From Streptomyces griseorubiginosus (GTDB lineage Bacteria > Actinomycetota > Actinomycetes > Streptomycetales > Streptomycetaceae), in contig NZ_KQ948742.1 of the NCBI RefSeq assembly GCF_001514195.1, forward strand, positions 124,001 through 188,000: 64,000 nt of DNA, read 5' to 3'. The notes under the pieces are model-generated. The model ran no database searches. It was not told where the DNA came from and worked only from the letters and a program-made list of their open reading frames with translations. The position numbers were made by a program, and so were the translations under genes. Below, in pieces: positions 28,704 to 36,790 of this stretch; within the stretch, counting starts at the first letter, position 1, and each line of letters opens with the position of its first letter.

Positions 28704-28916
28704 TCACCAGTCGCTGCGTGACGAGGAACTCGACGTGAACTTCCGTACGACGTAGACCAGTCCGCCGACCAGGGCCACGAAGACCAGCAGCTTGAAGAGC
28801 AGGCCGATGACGAAGCCGACGACCGTGGCTATCAGCCCGCCGAAGACGACCAGGGCGATGACCGGCACCGCGATCCACTTCACCCACCACGGCATCCCCG
28901 CGAAGATCTCTCCCAT
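28704..28916 (-). CDS. Small membrane protein (DUF5326-like)
   Basis: 70 aa, with one or two hydrophobic helices (WWVKWIAVPVIALVVFGGLI and a second GLLFKLLVFVALVGG stretch) and a Ser-rich C-terminus. The family is widespread in Streptomyces and has no known function. ATG 28916 has AGAGG 9 nt upstream. Confidence 0.75.
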   Translation of the reverse strand: MGEIFAGMPWWVKWIAVPVIALVVFGGLIATVVGFVIGLLFKLLVFVALVGGLVYVVRKFTSSSSSRSDW

Positions 28917-29073
28917 CGCACGCAACCTCTCTGCATTCCGGCACCGTCCGGCCCCTCTGGTACCGGATCCCAATGTCCTGCCCTCGATGCTAGGGCCGGC
29001 AGGGGTCCCGGCGGGGGCCTCGCATCCCTTGTCGTCCCCTGACTGATCCCCTAGGGAACCCCGAGGTCGCGGG

Positions 29074-29391
29074 TCAGCTCTCCGGGGGAGAGAACACCAC
29101 CATCACCCTGAGGTCCTCGCTGATGTGGTGGAACTTGTGGGCGACTCCGGCCGGCACGTAGACCACGCTGCCCCGGGCGACCTGGGTGGTCTCCATGCCC
29201 ACGGTGATCGCGGCCCGGCCGCTGACCACGAAGTAGACCTCGTCCTGGCGGTGCGGCTGCTGCGGGTCCTGCGCACCGGCGTCGAGCGCGTACAGGCCGA
29301 CCGACATGTTCCGTTCGCGCAGAAACTGGAGATAGGCACCGTCGTTGGCGGCGCGCTCCGCCTCCAGCTCGTCCAACCGGAATGCCTTCAT
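29074..29391 (-). CDS. Cupin-domain protein
   Basis: 105 aa, single cupin barrel. The first metal motif is QPHRQDEVYFVVSGRA, roughly GX5HXH-like with His and Glu, and the second is VYVPAGVAHKFHH. Probably binds a small metal and acts as isomerase, dioxygenase or sensor; not assignable. Divergent from the holin-like gene, with ~57 nt between the starts. Confidence 0.85.
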   Translation of the reverse strand: MKAFRLDELEAERAANDGAYLQFLRERNMSVGLYALDAGAQDPQQPHRQDEVYFVVSGRAAITVGMETTQVARGSVVYVPAGVAHKFHHISEDLRVMVVFSPPES

Positions 29392-29448
29392 CGACTCAGT
29401 CCACCCTCGTCAGTGCCGTACTCGATCTCTTCTGCCACGATCAGACAC

Positions 29449-29826
29449 ATGAAGAATTTCCTAGTCAAGACGATCGCCAACGCGGGTGCCCTGGCGGTCG
29501 CCGTCTGGTTGCTGGACAAGATCACCCTGACCGGTGACAGCACGGCCAAGAAGGTCTGGACGCTGATCCTCGTCGCCCTGGTCTTCGGCCTGGTGAACTT
29601 CCTGGTCAAGCCGATCGTGAAGGTGCTCACCTTCCCGCTGTTCCTGCTCACGCTCGGCCTGTTCACGCTGATCGTCAACGCGTTGATGCTGCTGCTGACC
29701 TCATGGCTCGCGGACAAGCTCGACCTGAGCTTCCACGTCGAGGGGTTCTGGACCGCCGTCCTGGGCGGCCTGATCATCTCGATCGTCTCCTGGGCCCTGC
29801 ACATCGTCCTGCCCGACGAGGACTGA
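29449..29826 (+). CDS. Phage-holin-like (DUF4_2) membrane protein
   Basis: 125 aa, four hydrophobic helices (FLVKTIANAGALAVAVWLL, LILVALVFGLVNFLVKPIV, FLLTLGLFTLIVNALMLLL, FWTAVLGGLIISIVSWALH). Matches the PF04020 'phage holin 4_2' family that is common in bacterial chromosomes and not a sign of phage. ATG 29449. Six nt separate it from ptpA, so it is probably the first gene of a holin-ptpA-PLP enzyme operon. Confidence 0.88.
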   Translation: MKNFLVKTIANAGALAVAVWLLDKITLTGDSTAKKVWTLILVALVFGLVNFLVKPIVKVLTFPLFLLTLGLFTLIVNALMLLLTSWLADKLDLSFHVEGFWTAVLGGLIISIVSWALHIVLPDED

Positions 29827-29832
29827 GGAGGC

Positions 29833-30324
29833 ATGACCTACCGGATCTGTTTCGTCTGCACGGGCAACATCTGCCGTTCCCCCATGGCGGAGTCGGTCTT
29901 GCGCGCCCGGATATCCGAGGCCGGCCTCGACGACCTGATCGAGGTGGACAGCGCCGGGACCGGCGGCTGGCACGAGGGCGACGGCGCCGACCCGCGCACG
30001 GTGTCCGTCCTGGAGGAGCACGGGTACGACGGGACCCACACGGCCCGCCAGTTCCAGTCGTCCTGGTTCTCCCGGCTCGACCTCGTGATCGCCCTCGACG
30101 CCGGTCACCTGAAGGCCCTGCGGCTTCTCGCCCCGACCCCTGAGGACGCCTCGAAGGTGCGGCTGCTGCGCTCGTACGACCCCGCCGCGGGCGACGACCT
30201 CGACGTCCCGGACCCGTACTACGGGGGCCTGGACGGCTTCGAGGAGTGCCTTGAGATGGTGGAGGCGGCGAGTGAGGGCCTGCTCGCCGAGGTACGCGAG
30301 CAAGCGGAAGGACAGGTGGCATGA
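29833..30324 (+). CDS. ptpA: Low-molecular-weight protein tyrosine phosphatase
   Basis: 163 aa. The catalytic P-loop CTGNICRS (Cys9 to Arg15) is at the N-terminus, and the general acid Asp is in VPDPYYGG near residue 126. The length is right for the family. PtpA in Streptomyces affects secondary metabolism and acts on tyrosine-phosphorylated proteins. GGAGG lies directly before ATG 29833. Its last 4 nt (ATGA) overlap the next gene. Confidence 0.93.
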   Translation: MTYRICFVCTGNICRSPMAESVLRARISEAGLDDLIEVDSAGTGGWHEGDGADPRTVSVLEEHGYDGTHTARQFQSSWFSRLDLVIALDAGHLKALRLLAPTPEDASKVRLLRSYDPAAGDDLDVPDPYYGGLDGFEECLEMVEAASEGLLAEVREQAEGQVA

Positions 30325-31460
30325 GCGACAGGGCGACCGACGACGGCGAGGGCACACGCGCGGTGCGGGCCGGACTGCCCGACGCGGCCAAGAACGAACC
30401 GACCCTGCCCGGACCGGCCTTCGCCGCCCACTTCCACCTGCCGGGGGAGGTCGACGGCCCCTACACCTACGGCCGTGACACCAACCCGAGCTGGAGCCTG
30501 CTGGAGCGCGCCATCGGCGAACTGGAGGCGCCCGGACGGTCCGACGTGGAGACGCTGGTCTTCGCCTCGGGCATGGCCGCCATCTCCGCCGTGCTCTTCT
30601 CGCAGCTGCGCGCCGGGGACACGGTCGTCCTGCCCGGCGACGGCTACCAGGTGCTGCCGATGGTCCGGGCCCAGCTGGAGGCCTACGGCATCGAGGTGCG
30701 CACCGCGCCGACCGGCGACGACGCCCAGCTCGATGTCCTCAACGGGGCGCGGCTGCTGTGGATCGAGAGCCCCTCCAACCCCGGGCTCGACGTGTGCGAC
30801 ATCCGGCGGCTCGTCGGGGCGGCACACGCGCGTGGAGCCCTCGTCGCCGTGGACAACACGCTCGCCACACCGCTCGGACAGCGCCCGCTGGAGCTCGGCG
30901 CGGACTTCTCCGTCGCCAGCGGCACCAAGCAGCTCACGGGGCACGGAGACGTCCTCCTGGGGTACGTCAGCGGCCGCGAGGGCGAGGCCATGGACGCGGT
31001 GCGCCGCTGGCGGAAGATCGTCGGGGCGATCGCCGGGCCGATGGAGGCCTGGCTCGCGCACCGTTCGATCGCCACGCTCCAGATGCGGGTCGACCGCCAG
31101 AACGCGAGCGCGCTCGTGCTCGCCCAGGCGCTGCGGGAGCGCCCCGAGGTGACGGGACTGCGCTACCCGGGACTGCCCGACGATCCCTCGCACAAGATCG
31201 CCTCGCAGCAGATGCGGCGCTACGGGTGCGTGGTGTCCTTCACGCTCCCCACGCGCGCGCGTGCCGAGCGTTTCCTCGACGCGCTGCGGCTCGTCGACGA
31301 CGCGACGAGCTTCGGCGGGGTGCGCTCCACCGCCGAGCGGCGCCGACGCTGGGGCGGGGACGACGTGCCGGAGGGCTTCATCCGCTTCTCGGTCGGAGCC
31401 GAGGATCCCGAGGACCTGGTGGCGGATGTGCTGCGGGCACTGGACGAGTCGGCCGACTGA
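30321..31460 (+). CDS. PLP-dependent cystathionine gamma-lyase-like enzyme
   Basis: 379 aa, Cys/Met-metabolism family. YGRDTNPSWSLLERAIGELE and FASGMAAISAVL form the cofactor pocket; IESPSNPGLDVCDI and VDNTLATPLGQRPLELGAD lead to the PLP lysine in SGTKQLTGHGD. Cystathionine gamma-lyase is the most likely activity; cystathionine gamma-synthase or methionine gamma-lyase cannot be excluded. It overlaps ptpA by 4 nt, so translation is coupled. A strong terminator follows. Confidence 0.9.
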   Translation: MSDRATDDGEGTRAVRAGLPDAAKNEPTLPGPAFAAHFHLPGEVDGPYTYGRDTNPSWSLLERAIGELEAPGRSDVETLVFASGMAAISAVLFSQLRAGDTVVLPGDGYQVLPMVRAQLEAYGIEVRTAPTGDDAQLDVLNGARLLWIESPSNPGLDVCDIRRLVGAAHARGALVAVDNTLATPLGQRPLELGADFSVASGTKQLTGHGDVLLGYVSGREGEAMDAVRRWRKIVGAIAGPMEAWLAHRSIATLQMRVDRQNASALVLAQALRERPEVTGLRYPGLPDDPSHKIASQQMRRYGCVVSFTLPTRARAERFLDALRLVDDATSFGGVRSTAERRRRWGGDDVPEGFIRFSVGAEDPEDLVADVLRALDESAD

Positions 31461-31510
31461 GTTCCGGTGACGGCTCTACGGACGTACGTCCATGTCCGGC
31501 TACGTACGAC

Positions 31511-31549
31511 GGACGGTCCGAGCCTCCCCCCTCGTGGCTCGGACCGTCC
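31511..31549 (+). terminator. Terminator after the PLP enzyme gene
   Basis: A 14-bp perfect stem (GGACGGTCCGAGCC with GGCTCGGACCGTCC) with an 11-nt loop, about 50 nt beyond the stop codon. Confidence 0.75.
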
Positions 31550-31696
31550 CGGTTCCGCGCGCGAAGAACCTCGCGAACAAGGCTAATTGACTCTCTGTCA
31601 GTGTCCAATCACAGTAGCGACAGAGACCTATCGACATATTTATAGTTGGGCCCTGCCTCGATGCCGGGAGAAGGGCAGGGAAAGGGAGGCGTCACC

Positions 31697-32617
31697 ATGG
31701 ATCTGGCCCTGCTGCGCACCTTTGTGACGGTGCACCGGGCCGGTTCCTTCACCCGCGCCGCCGCCCTGCTCGGCCTGTCGCAGCCGGCCGTCACCTCGCA
31801 GATCCGCACTCTGGAGCGGCAGTTGGGCCGCCCTCTGTTCTTACGGCAGGCCCGCGGTGTGACTCCGACGAGCATCGGCGACGAACTCGCCCACAAGGCC
31901 GCCCCGCATCTCGACGCCCTGGTGGAGATCACCGAGACCGGGCTCGACGACGAGTCCTCCCTGCGCACCCTGCATCTCGCGGGCCCTCCCGAGTTCACCG
32001 CCGAGCGCGCTCTCCCCGCGCTCACCGAGCTGACCGGCGAGGACGGCCAGGCCTTCGCCCTGCGAGCCTCCTTCGGAAACGCCGAGGAGACCCTGGAAGG
32101 ACTCGCCGCCGGGCATCATGATCTGGCCATCTGCACGGCCCGTCCGCGCGGCCCGCTGCTCACCGCCAGCACGCTCTGCGACGAGGAGCACGTCCTGGTC
32201 GCCGCGCCGGCCTGGGCCGACCAGACCGGATCGGGGGAGGAGACGGAGGGCGTGTCGGCCGCGAGGCGGGCGCCCGCCTTCGAGGGCGTCCCCGTGATCG
32301 AGGTGCATGAGTCGCTCCCGTTCGTCTCGCGCTACTGGGCCGCCGTCTTCGACTCCCGCCCGGCCGCCCCGGGCACCGTGATCGTCCCTGACCTTCGTGC
32401 GGCGCTCGCCTGCGCCGTCGCGGGCGCCGGACTCGCGGTACTGCCCCGTTACCTGTGCGCGAGCGCCCTGGCGCGCGGAGACGTCGTCGCGCTGCACGAG
32501 CCCCCCGTTCCACCGCTGCGGACGTACTTCCTGGTGGTCCGTACCGGGACCCTGGCCATGCCGCACATCGCACGGGCACACGAATGGCTGCTCCGGGCAG
32601 CTGCCGACTGGGACTGA
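31697..32617 (+). CDS. LysR-family regulator containing a TTA codon
   Basis: 306 aa. The HTH is at residues ~1-60: MDLALLRTFVTVHRAGSFTR, AALLGLSQPAVTSQIRTLE, LGRPLFLRQARGVTPT. The remaining two lobes form the effector domain. ATG 31697 has GGGAGG 7 nt upstream. Leu49 is coded by TTA (31841-31843), so translation should depend on the bldA tRNA, which appears late in development. No divergent partner, so its targets are unknown. Confidence 0.93.
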   Translation: MDLALLRTFVTVHRAGSFTRAAALLGLSQPAVTSQIRTLERQLGRPLFLRQARGVTPTSIGDELAHKAAPHLDALVEITETGLDDESSLRTLHLAGPPEFTAERALPALTELTGEDGQAFALRASFGNAEETLEGLAAGHHDLAICTARPRGPLLTASTLCDEEHVLVAAPAWADQTGSGEETEGVSAARRAPAFEGVPVIEVHESLPFVSRYWAAVFDSRPAAPGTVIVPDLRAALACAVAGAGLAVLPRYLCASALARGDVVALHEPPVPPLRTYFLVVRTGTLAMPHIARAHEWLLRAAADWD

Positions 32618-32670
32618 CCAGGCATTTTGCGCCCTTCACCGAGCGAGTCCGGCCGGTGACGCCACGCGAT

Positions 32671-32684
32671 GTTTCACGTGGAAC
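32671..32684. other. parS-like site (one mismatch)
   Basis: GTTTCACGTGGAAC, with G for A at position 11, sits between the LysR gene and the NUDIX gene, 21 nt before the NUDIX start. Confidence 0.75.
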
Positions 32685-32705
32685 CATCCGGGCCACATTC
32701 CACCC

Positions 32706-33188
32706 ATGACCGTCCGACCCGTGGTCAAGCGCACCGCACGCGCCGTCCTGCTCGATGGTGACGACCTGATCCTGATCAAGCGCACCAAGCCCGGCATGGA
32801 TCCCTACTGGCTGACTCCTGGCGGTGGAGTCGAGCCGACAGACTCGACCGTCATCGACGCCCTGCACCGCGAGGTCTACGAGGAACTCGGTGCCAAGATC
32901 ACCGACGTGGTCCCCTGCTTCGTGGACACCGTCGAGCACATCGGCGACAGCGGCAGCGCGACCGGCGTGAAGGTGCAGCACTTCTTCGTGTGCCACCTGG
33001 AGTCGATGGACCCGTCGCTGCGGCACGGGCCCGAAGTGGACGAGCCGATCGGGGAGTACGAGATCGTGCGCGTGCCGTTCACCCGGGTCGGGATCGCCTC
33101 CGTGCACCTCGTCCCGCTCTCCCTGCGGCACTATCTGGACGGCAATATCGAGGGCGTACGGGCCATGCACGCGCCCGACCTGGGCTGA
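32706..33188 (+). CDS. NUDIX hydrolase
   Basis: 160 aa. The Nudix box GX5EX7REXXEEXG is read as GGGVEPTDS...LHREVYEELGA near residues 38-60. An N-terminal strand RAVLLDGDDLILIKR and a His-rich central part follow. Likely hydrolyses a nucleoside diphosphate linked to another moiety; substrate not predictable. Convergent with the flavohemoprotein gene. Confidence 0.92.
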   Translation: MTVRPVVKRTARAVLLDGDDLILIKRTKPGMDPYWLTPGGGVEPTDSTVIDALHREVYEELGAKITDVVPCFVDTVEHIGDSGSATGVKVQHFFVCHLESMDPSLRHGPEVDEPIGEYEIVRVPFTRVGIASVHLVPLSLRHYLDGNIEGVRAMHAPDLG

Positions 33189-33228
33189 AGCGCCGACAGG
33201 CACCACGAGGCCCCGCATCGGCTGCGGA

Positions 33229-34608
33229 TCACTGCGCCAGGACGAGCTCCTCCACGGAGTCATGGCGTATGCGTTCCGAGGGGATCCCGATGGACCTGAG
33301 CGTGTCGACCCCGCTGCGGATCATCCCGGGCGGCCCCGAGAGGTAGGCGTCGTACTCGTGCCAGGGGCCGTACTCGCGGATGGCGTCCGGGAGCCGACGG
33401 GGCTGCCGGTCGACGATCGCGCGGACCGACAGCCAGGGGTGCGATTGCTGGAGCCTGAGCATCGTGTCGAGGTCGTACAGGTCGTGGTCGGTGCGGGCGC
33501 CGTAGAAGACGTCGACCGAACGCTGTGCGCCGTGTTCGGCGACGTCCTCGACCAGCGCCTTGATGGGGGCGATGCCGGTGCCGCCGCCCAGGCACAGCAG
33601 GCCGCGGTCGGTGGTGTGGTCCACGGTCATCGATCCGGTCGGCGGACCGAGCCGGATGATGTCGCCTGGCCGGGCGCGGTGCACCAGGGCGCCTGAGACC
33701 CAGCCCGCGGGAAGCGCCTTCACATGGAACGACAGCAGGCCGTCGGAGCGGGGGGCCGAGGCGAAGGAGTAGTGTCGCCAGATGCGCGGCCACCATGGCG
33801 TCTCCACGCTCGTGTACTGGCCGGCGACGAAGGGATAGGGCTGGTCGGGTCTGACGGTGACGACGGCTACGTCCCGGGTCCTCAGGTCGTGCGAGACGAT
33901 CTCCGCGAACCACCAGGCCGGGGCGCGCAGTTCGTCCGCGGCGGCCGCGTCGATCATCACCTGCGAGATCTTCGTGTACGTCCGCACCCAGGCCGCTTCC
34001 GTCTCCGCGTCCCAGGCTCCGGGGGTGTACTTGCTCAGCGCGCCGATGAGGCATTCGCCGACGGCCGGGTAGTGCTCCGGGCGTGTGCCGTACTTGCGGT
34101 GGCCCCGGCCCAGGTTCTGGAGGTAGTCGACCAGCACCGGGGTGTTGTCGATGTGCTCGGCGGCGGTGAGCAGCGCCTTGAGCAGGCGGTCCCGCTGGGC
34201 GTCCATGGCTGCCGGGAACAGCGGGCGCAGGTGGGGATGGCGCACGAACAGCAATGCGTAGAAGTACGAGGTGACCTGGTCGGCCACGTCGGCGATCCCG
34301 GCCATGGTGCGGCGGACGAGAACGGCGTCCGGGGACGGCGGCTGGTCGCTCTGGGGCAGGTGTGCGTAGTGCGAGAGGGAGGGCTGGTACGTCGGGGCCT
34401 CGAGAGCCTGCTCCGCCTTGCGGGGTAAGGCGGTGGGCCGGGGCGCCGGAACAGGCGCGGCCTGCCGGTTCGCCGGGTCTGCTTCGGCGTCCGTGCCGGG
34501 CGCTGCCTCCGGTTCTCTGCGTGGAGCGAACCAGCCACTCCCGATCTCGGAAGTGCCGTTGCCGCCCTCGGAAGTGCCGTCGCCCGACATGGCGGTCGGA
34601 GCGTCCAT
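33229..34608 (-). CDS. Flavohemoprotein-like protein with N-terminal extension and TTA codon
   Basis: 459 aa. Residues ~85-220 are a globin domain with a proximal His likely in GRGHRKYG; residues ~225-459 are a ferredoxin-reductase-type domain with FAD-binding RHYSFAS and NAD-binding GGGTGIAPIKALVED. Flavohemoglobins oxidise nitric oxide to nitrate using NAD(P)H. The ~85-residue N-tail, rich in Pro, Ala, Glu and Gly, is not usual. Leu61 in the tail is TTA (34426-34428), so expression should need bldA tRNA. The ATG at 34608 has GAGG 6 nt upstream. Confidence 0.9.
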   Translation of the reverse strand: MDAPTAMSGDGTSEGGNGTSEIGSGWFAPRREPEAAPGTDAEADPANRQAAPVPAPRPTALPRKAEQALEAPTYQPSLSHYAHLPQSDQPPSPDAVLVRRTMAGIADVADQVTSYFYALLFVRHPHLRPLFPAAMDAQRDRLLKALLTAAEHIDNTPVLVDYLQNLGRGHRKYGTRPEHYPAVGECLIGALSKYTPGAWDAETEAAWVRTYTKISQVMIDAAAADELRAPAWWFAEIVSHDLRTRDVAVVTVRPDQPYPFVAGQYTSVETPWWPRIWRHYSFASAPRSDGLLSFHVKALPAGWVSGALVHRARPGDIIRLGPPTGSMTVDHTTDRGLLCLGGGTGIAPIKALVEDVAEHGAQRSVDVFYGARTDHDLYDLDTMLRLQQSHPWLSVRAIVDRQPRRLPDAIREYGPWHEYDAYLSGPPGMIRSGVDTLRSIGIPSERIRHDSVEELVLAQ

Positions 34609-34982
34609 GGTGTGCCTCGCCTCGAACATCGTTCGGTCGGTCTGCGCTCTTCCTCGGTCGGAAGATGCCTGCTTTCCCCCGCAGACGGCTGTCCGCTCGG
34701 CATCACGGCCAACGCAGCCACATGACACCCGCATTCGCGGCCCTCACGGACAAGGAGGCGAGAGCGAGACATCGGCCGCAGTGCTCTCACCGCAGCGTCC
34801 CACCGGGTGCGGACGCCTGGCCTCATAACCACAAACGCGGGTCTTCGATCTCTCCGTCCCGTTAGGCTGCATTGCCCCGCTCCAGTCCGCACAAAGAGGT
34901 CGCACCTCTGTACGAACAGGAACCGGAGCCGACCCTACCGGTCCCCACGAGTCCCGCACGGAAGAACCGTTCATCGCCACAA
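34609..34982. other. Non-coding region upstream of the flavohemoprotein gene (374 nt)
   Basis: Contains a hairpin AGAGGT-cgc-ACCTCT at 34895-34909 and otherwise no recognisable operator. Frames of 60-80 codons on either strand have poor codon bias. The promoter of the flavohemoprotein gene should be here. Confidence 0.45.
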
Positions 34983-35615
34983 CTACCGGGCAGCGCGCAC
35001 CAGTTCATAGGCGTCCCACAGATCCGTACCCGTGTAGGAATGCGTTGAGATCTCGGACAGATGATGGTCGGCATTGACCGCCACGGAGACCGGCACCACA
35101 CCGAACAGGTCCGTGTCCGAGGACGAGTCGCCATAGGCAATGCAGTCCGCCCGCGTCACGCCGAACTCCGCACACAACCGATCCGCGATGAGGACTTTGG
35201 CTGCGGCACTGAGGACTCCGGTCGGATCGACGGGTTCGACGAAGGGAACGGCCGGAAAGCGGGAGCCGTAGGCGGCATGGGCGCCCCAGCCGGTGAGTCG
35301 CTCCACGAAGAAGGACGGCGAAAGCGAGATCACCGCGCAGTAGTCGCCCTGCGCCCTGATTTCGGCCCAGACCTCACGGATCCGCGCCAGCCACGGAGCA
35401 CTGTCGAAGGCCGCGGCAACATGCGCTTCGCTCAGCCCTGCCCACAGCGCGTAGACCTGCTGCGCGTACTCGGGCGGACCGATCAGCCCGGCACCGATGG
35501 CCTGGTCGAGCGCCACCGCCTCGGCTTCGAGTCCTAGCTGCCGTGAGATCTCCACGGGTGCAGTGGTCCCGTGGAGCAATGTGCCGTCGAGGTCGAAAAG
35601 ATGAAGTCTCGCCAC
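34983..35615 (-). CDS. HAD-superfamily phosphatase (HAD-IB-like)
   Basis: 210 aa. Motif I is LFDLDGTLLHG, motif II is in ISLSPSFF, and motif IV is AYGDSSSDTDLFG. A small helical cap sits between residues ~20 and 90, fitting the SerB-like HAD-IB group that acts on small phosphomonoesters. GTG 35615 was chosen because it precedes the first strand directly; upstream frame is not supported by codon use. The Shine-Dalgarno is weak (AAGG). Confidence 0.87.
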   Translation of the reverse strand: MARLHLFDLDGTLLHGTTAPVEISRQLGLEAEAVALDQAIGAGLIGPPEYAQQVYALWAGLSEAHVAAAFDSAPWLARIREVWAEIRAQGDYCAVISLSPSFFVERLTGWGAHAAYGSRFPAVPFVEPVDPTGVLSAAAKVLIADRLCAEFGVTRADCIAYGDSSSDTDLFGVVPVSVAVNADHHLSEISTHSYTGTDLWDAYELVRAAR

Positions 35616-35726
35616 AGCCTTGAGGCTAATGGCACCACCACACCGACCTCGAAGTAGTGGCACATGAGTACGGTGAGACGTCAGAGCCACTCGCGGTTGA
35701 TCACCGAATGGTCGCCGTTCTTCGAT

Positions 35727-35740
35727 GTTTCACGTGAAAC
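35727..35740. other. parS site (perfect)
   Basis: GTTTCACGTGAAAC between the divergent HAD and GNAT genes, about 40 nt before the GNAT start at 35780. Confidence 0.92.
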
Positions 35741-35779
35741 ACCCGGCATCTGTTCGCACGATGTGCGCTTGGCTACGAC

Positions 35780-36718
35780 ATGGCCAAAAGCTCGTACCTG
35801 CCCTCGGAAACAGGTGGACGCCGAGTGCGCCCGTCGGACAGCCTGACGTGCGTGCCGACTCCTTCTCTCGCCGCTCTCCCCATCCGCCGCCTGACGCTCC
35901 GCGATCTCACCGCCTGCGCCGACTTGTCCGAGGACCGGGGGTGGCCGCGTGAGGAACACAAATGGGGCTTCCTCCTCGCGGCCGGAAAGGGCTATGGCAT
36001 CGACGACCCCGAGGGAGGCCTCGTCACCGCGTGCGTGGTCACGGAGTACGGCCCGTACGACCAACCCGACCTGGGGGCGATCGGGATGGTGCTGGTCGCC
36101 GAGCGGCACGCCCGACAGGGCGTAGGACGTCGGCTCATGCACCACGTCCTCTCCTTGATGGGGGCCACCCCGCTGACCCTGCACGCCACGCCCTATGGGC
36201 GTCCGCTCTACGAGGAGTTGGGCTTCAAGGTCACCGGCCGGGCGGAGATGCTCAAGGGGCACTTCACGCCGGGCGGCTCCGCACCGACGGTGCGTACCCG
36301 TACGGCCACCGCCGAGGATCTCGCCGCCATCCTCCAGCTCGACGAGGAAGTGCTCGGCACCGATCGCACGCACCTCGTCACCCGGCTGCCCGCCTTCGCC
36401 GACCAGTTGCGCGTCGTCGAGGAGAACGGCCGGATCACCGGATACGCGGCCGCCTGGCCCAACATGGACACCCACGTCGTCGGGCCGCTGGTCGCCCGTG
36501 ACACCGAGACGGCCCAGGCACTTCTCGTGTCCCTGGCCACCGGCACCGATCGTCCGCTGCGCACCGACATCGACGTACGGCACGAAGAGCTGCGGGCGTG
36601 GGCCAAGGAGCGCGGCCTTGCTCCGGTCGCCTACAACGCGGTCATGACGTACGGGATCTCCGAGCTGCCGGGGGACTGGAAGCGGCGGTTCGCTCCGCTG
36701 ACGGTGGCGGCGGTCTGA
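35780..36718 (+). CDS. GNAT acetyltransferase with a C-terminal domain
   Basis: 312 aa. Residues ~35-160 are a GNAT fold with the acetyl-CoA loop AERHARQGVGRRLMHHV; the second half (~170-312) is a second, weaker GNAT-like domain (RTATAEDLAAILQLD...) lacking a clear Q/RxxGxG/A loop, as in double-GNAT proteins. The start is uncertain: ATG 35780 has no Shine-Dalgarno, and GTG 35825 is possible. Convergent with the MFS gene. Confidence 0.83.
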   Translation: MAKSSYLPSETGGRRVRPSDSLTCVPTPSLAALPIRRLTLRDLTACADLSEDRGWPREEHKWGFLLAAGKGYGIDDPEGGLVTACVVTEYGPYDQPDLGAIGMVLVAERHARQGVGRRLMHHVLSLMGATPLTLHATPYGRPLYEELGFKVTGRAEMLKGHFTPGGSAPTVRTRTATAEDLAAILQLDEEVLGTDRTHLVTRLPAFADQLRVVEENGRITGYAAAWPNMDTHVVGPLVARDTETAQALLVSLATGTDRPLRTDIDVRHEELRAWAKERGLAPVAYNAVMTYGISELPGDWKRRFAPLTVAAV

Positions 36719-36728
36719 GCCACAGGTG

Positions 36729-36774
36729 GACGACGGCGCCGGTCCCCCGGGTCAGGGGATCCGGCGCCGTCGTC
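36729..36774. terminator. Strong bidirectional terminator
   Basis: GACGACGGCGCCGG (36729-36742) pairs with CCGGCGCCGTCGTC (36761-36774), a 14-bp stem extended by TCCCC/GGGGA, with a short loop, between the convergent GNAT and MFS genes. Confidence 0.8.
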
Positions 36775-36790
36775 GTTGTCCTGTCGCCTC

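Noticed and set aside
29449..29826. Phage holin
   Set aside because: PF04020 members are common chromosomal proteins; there are no lysin, integrase or att sites nearby.
34744..34980. 78-codon minus-strand frame upstream of the flavohemoprotein gene
   Set aside because: Low coding bias, no Shine-Dalgarno, no family; better explained as promoter region.
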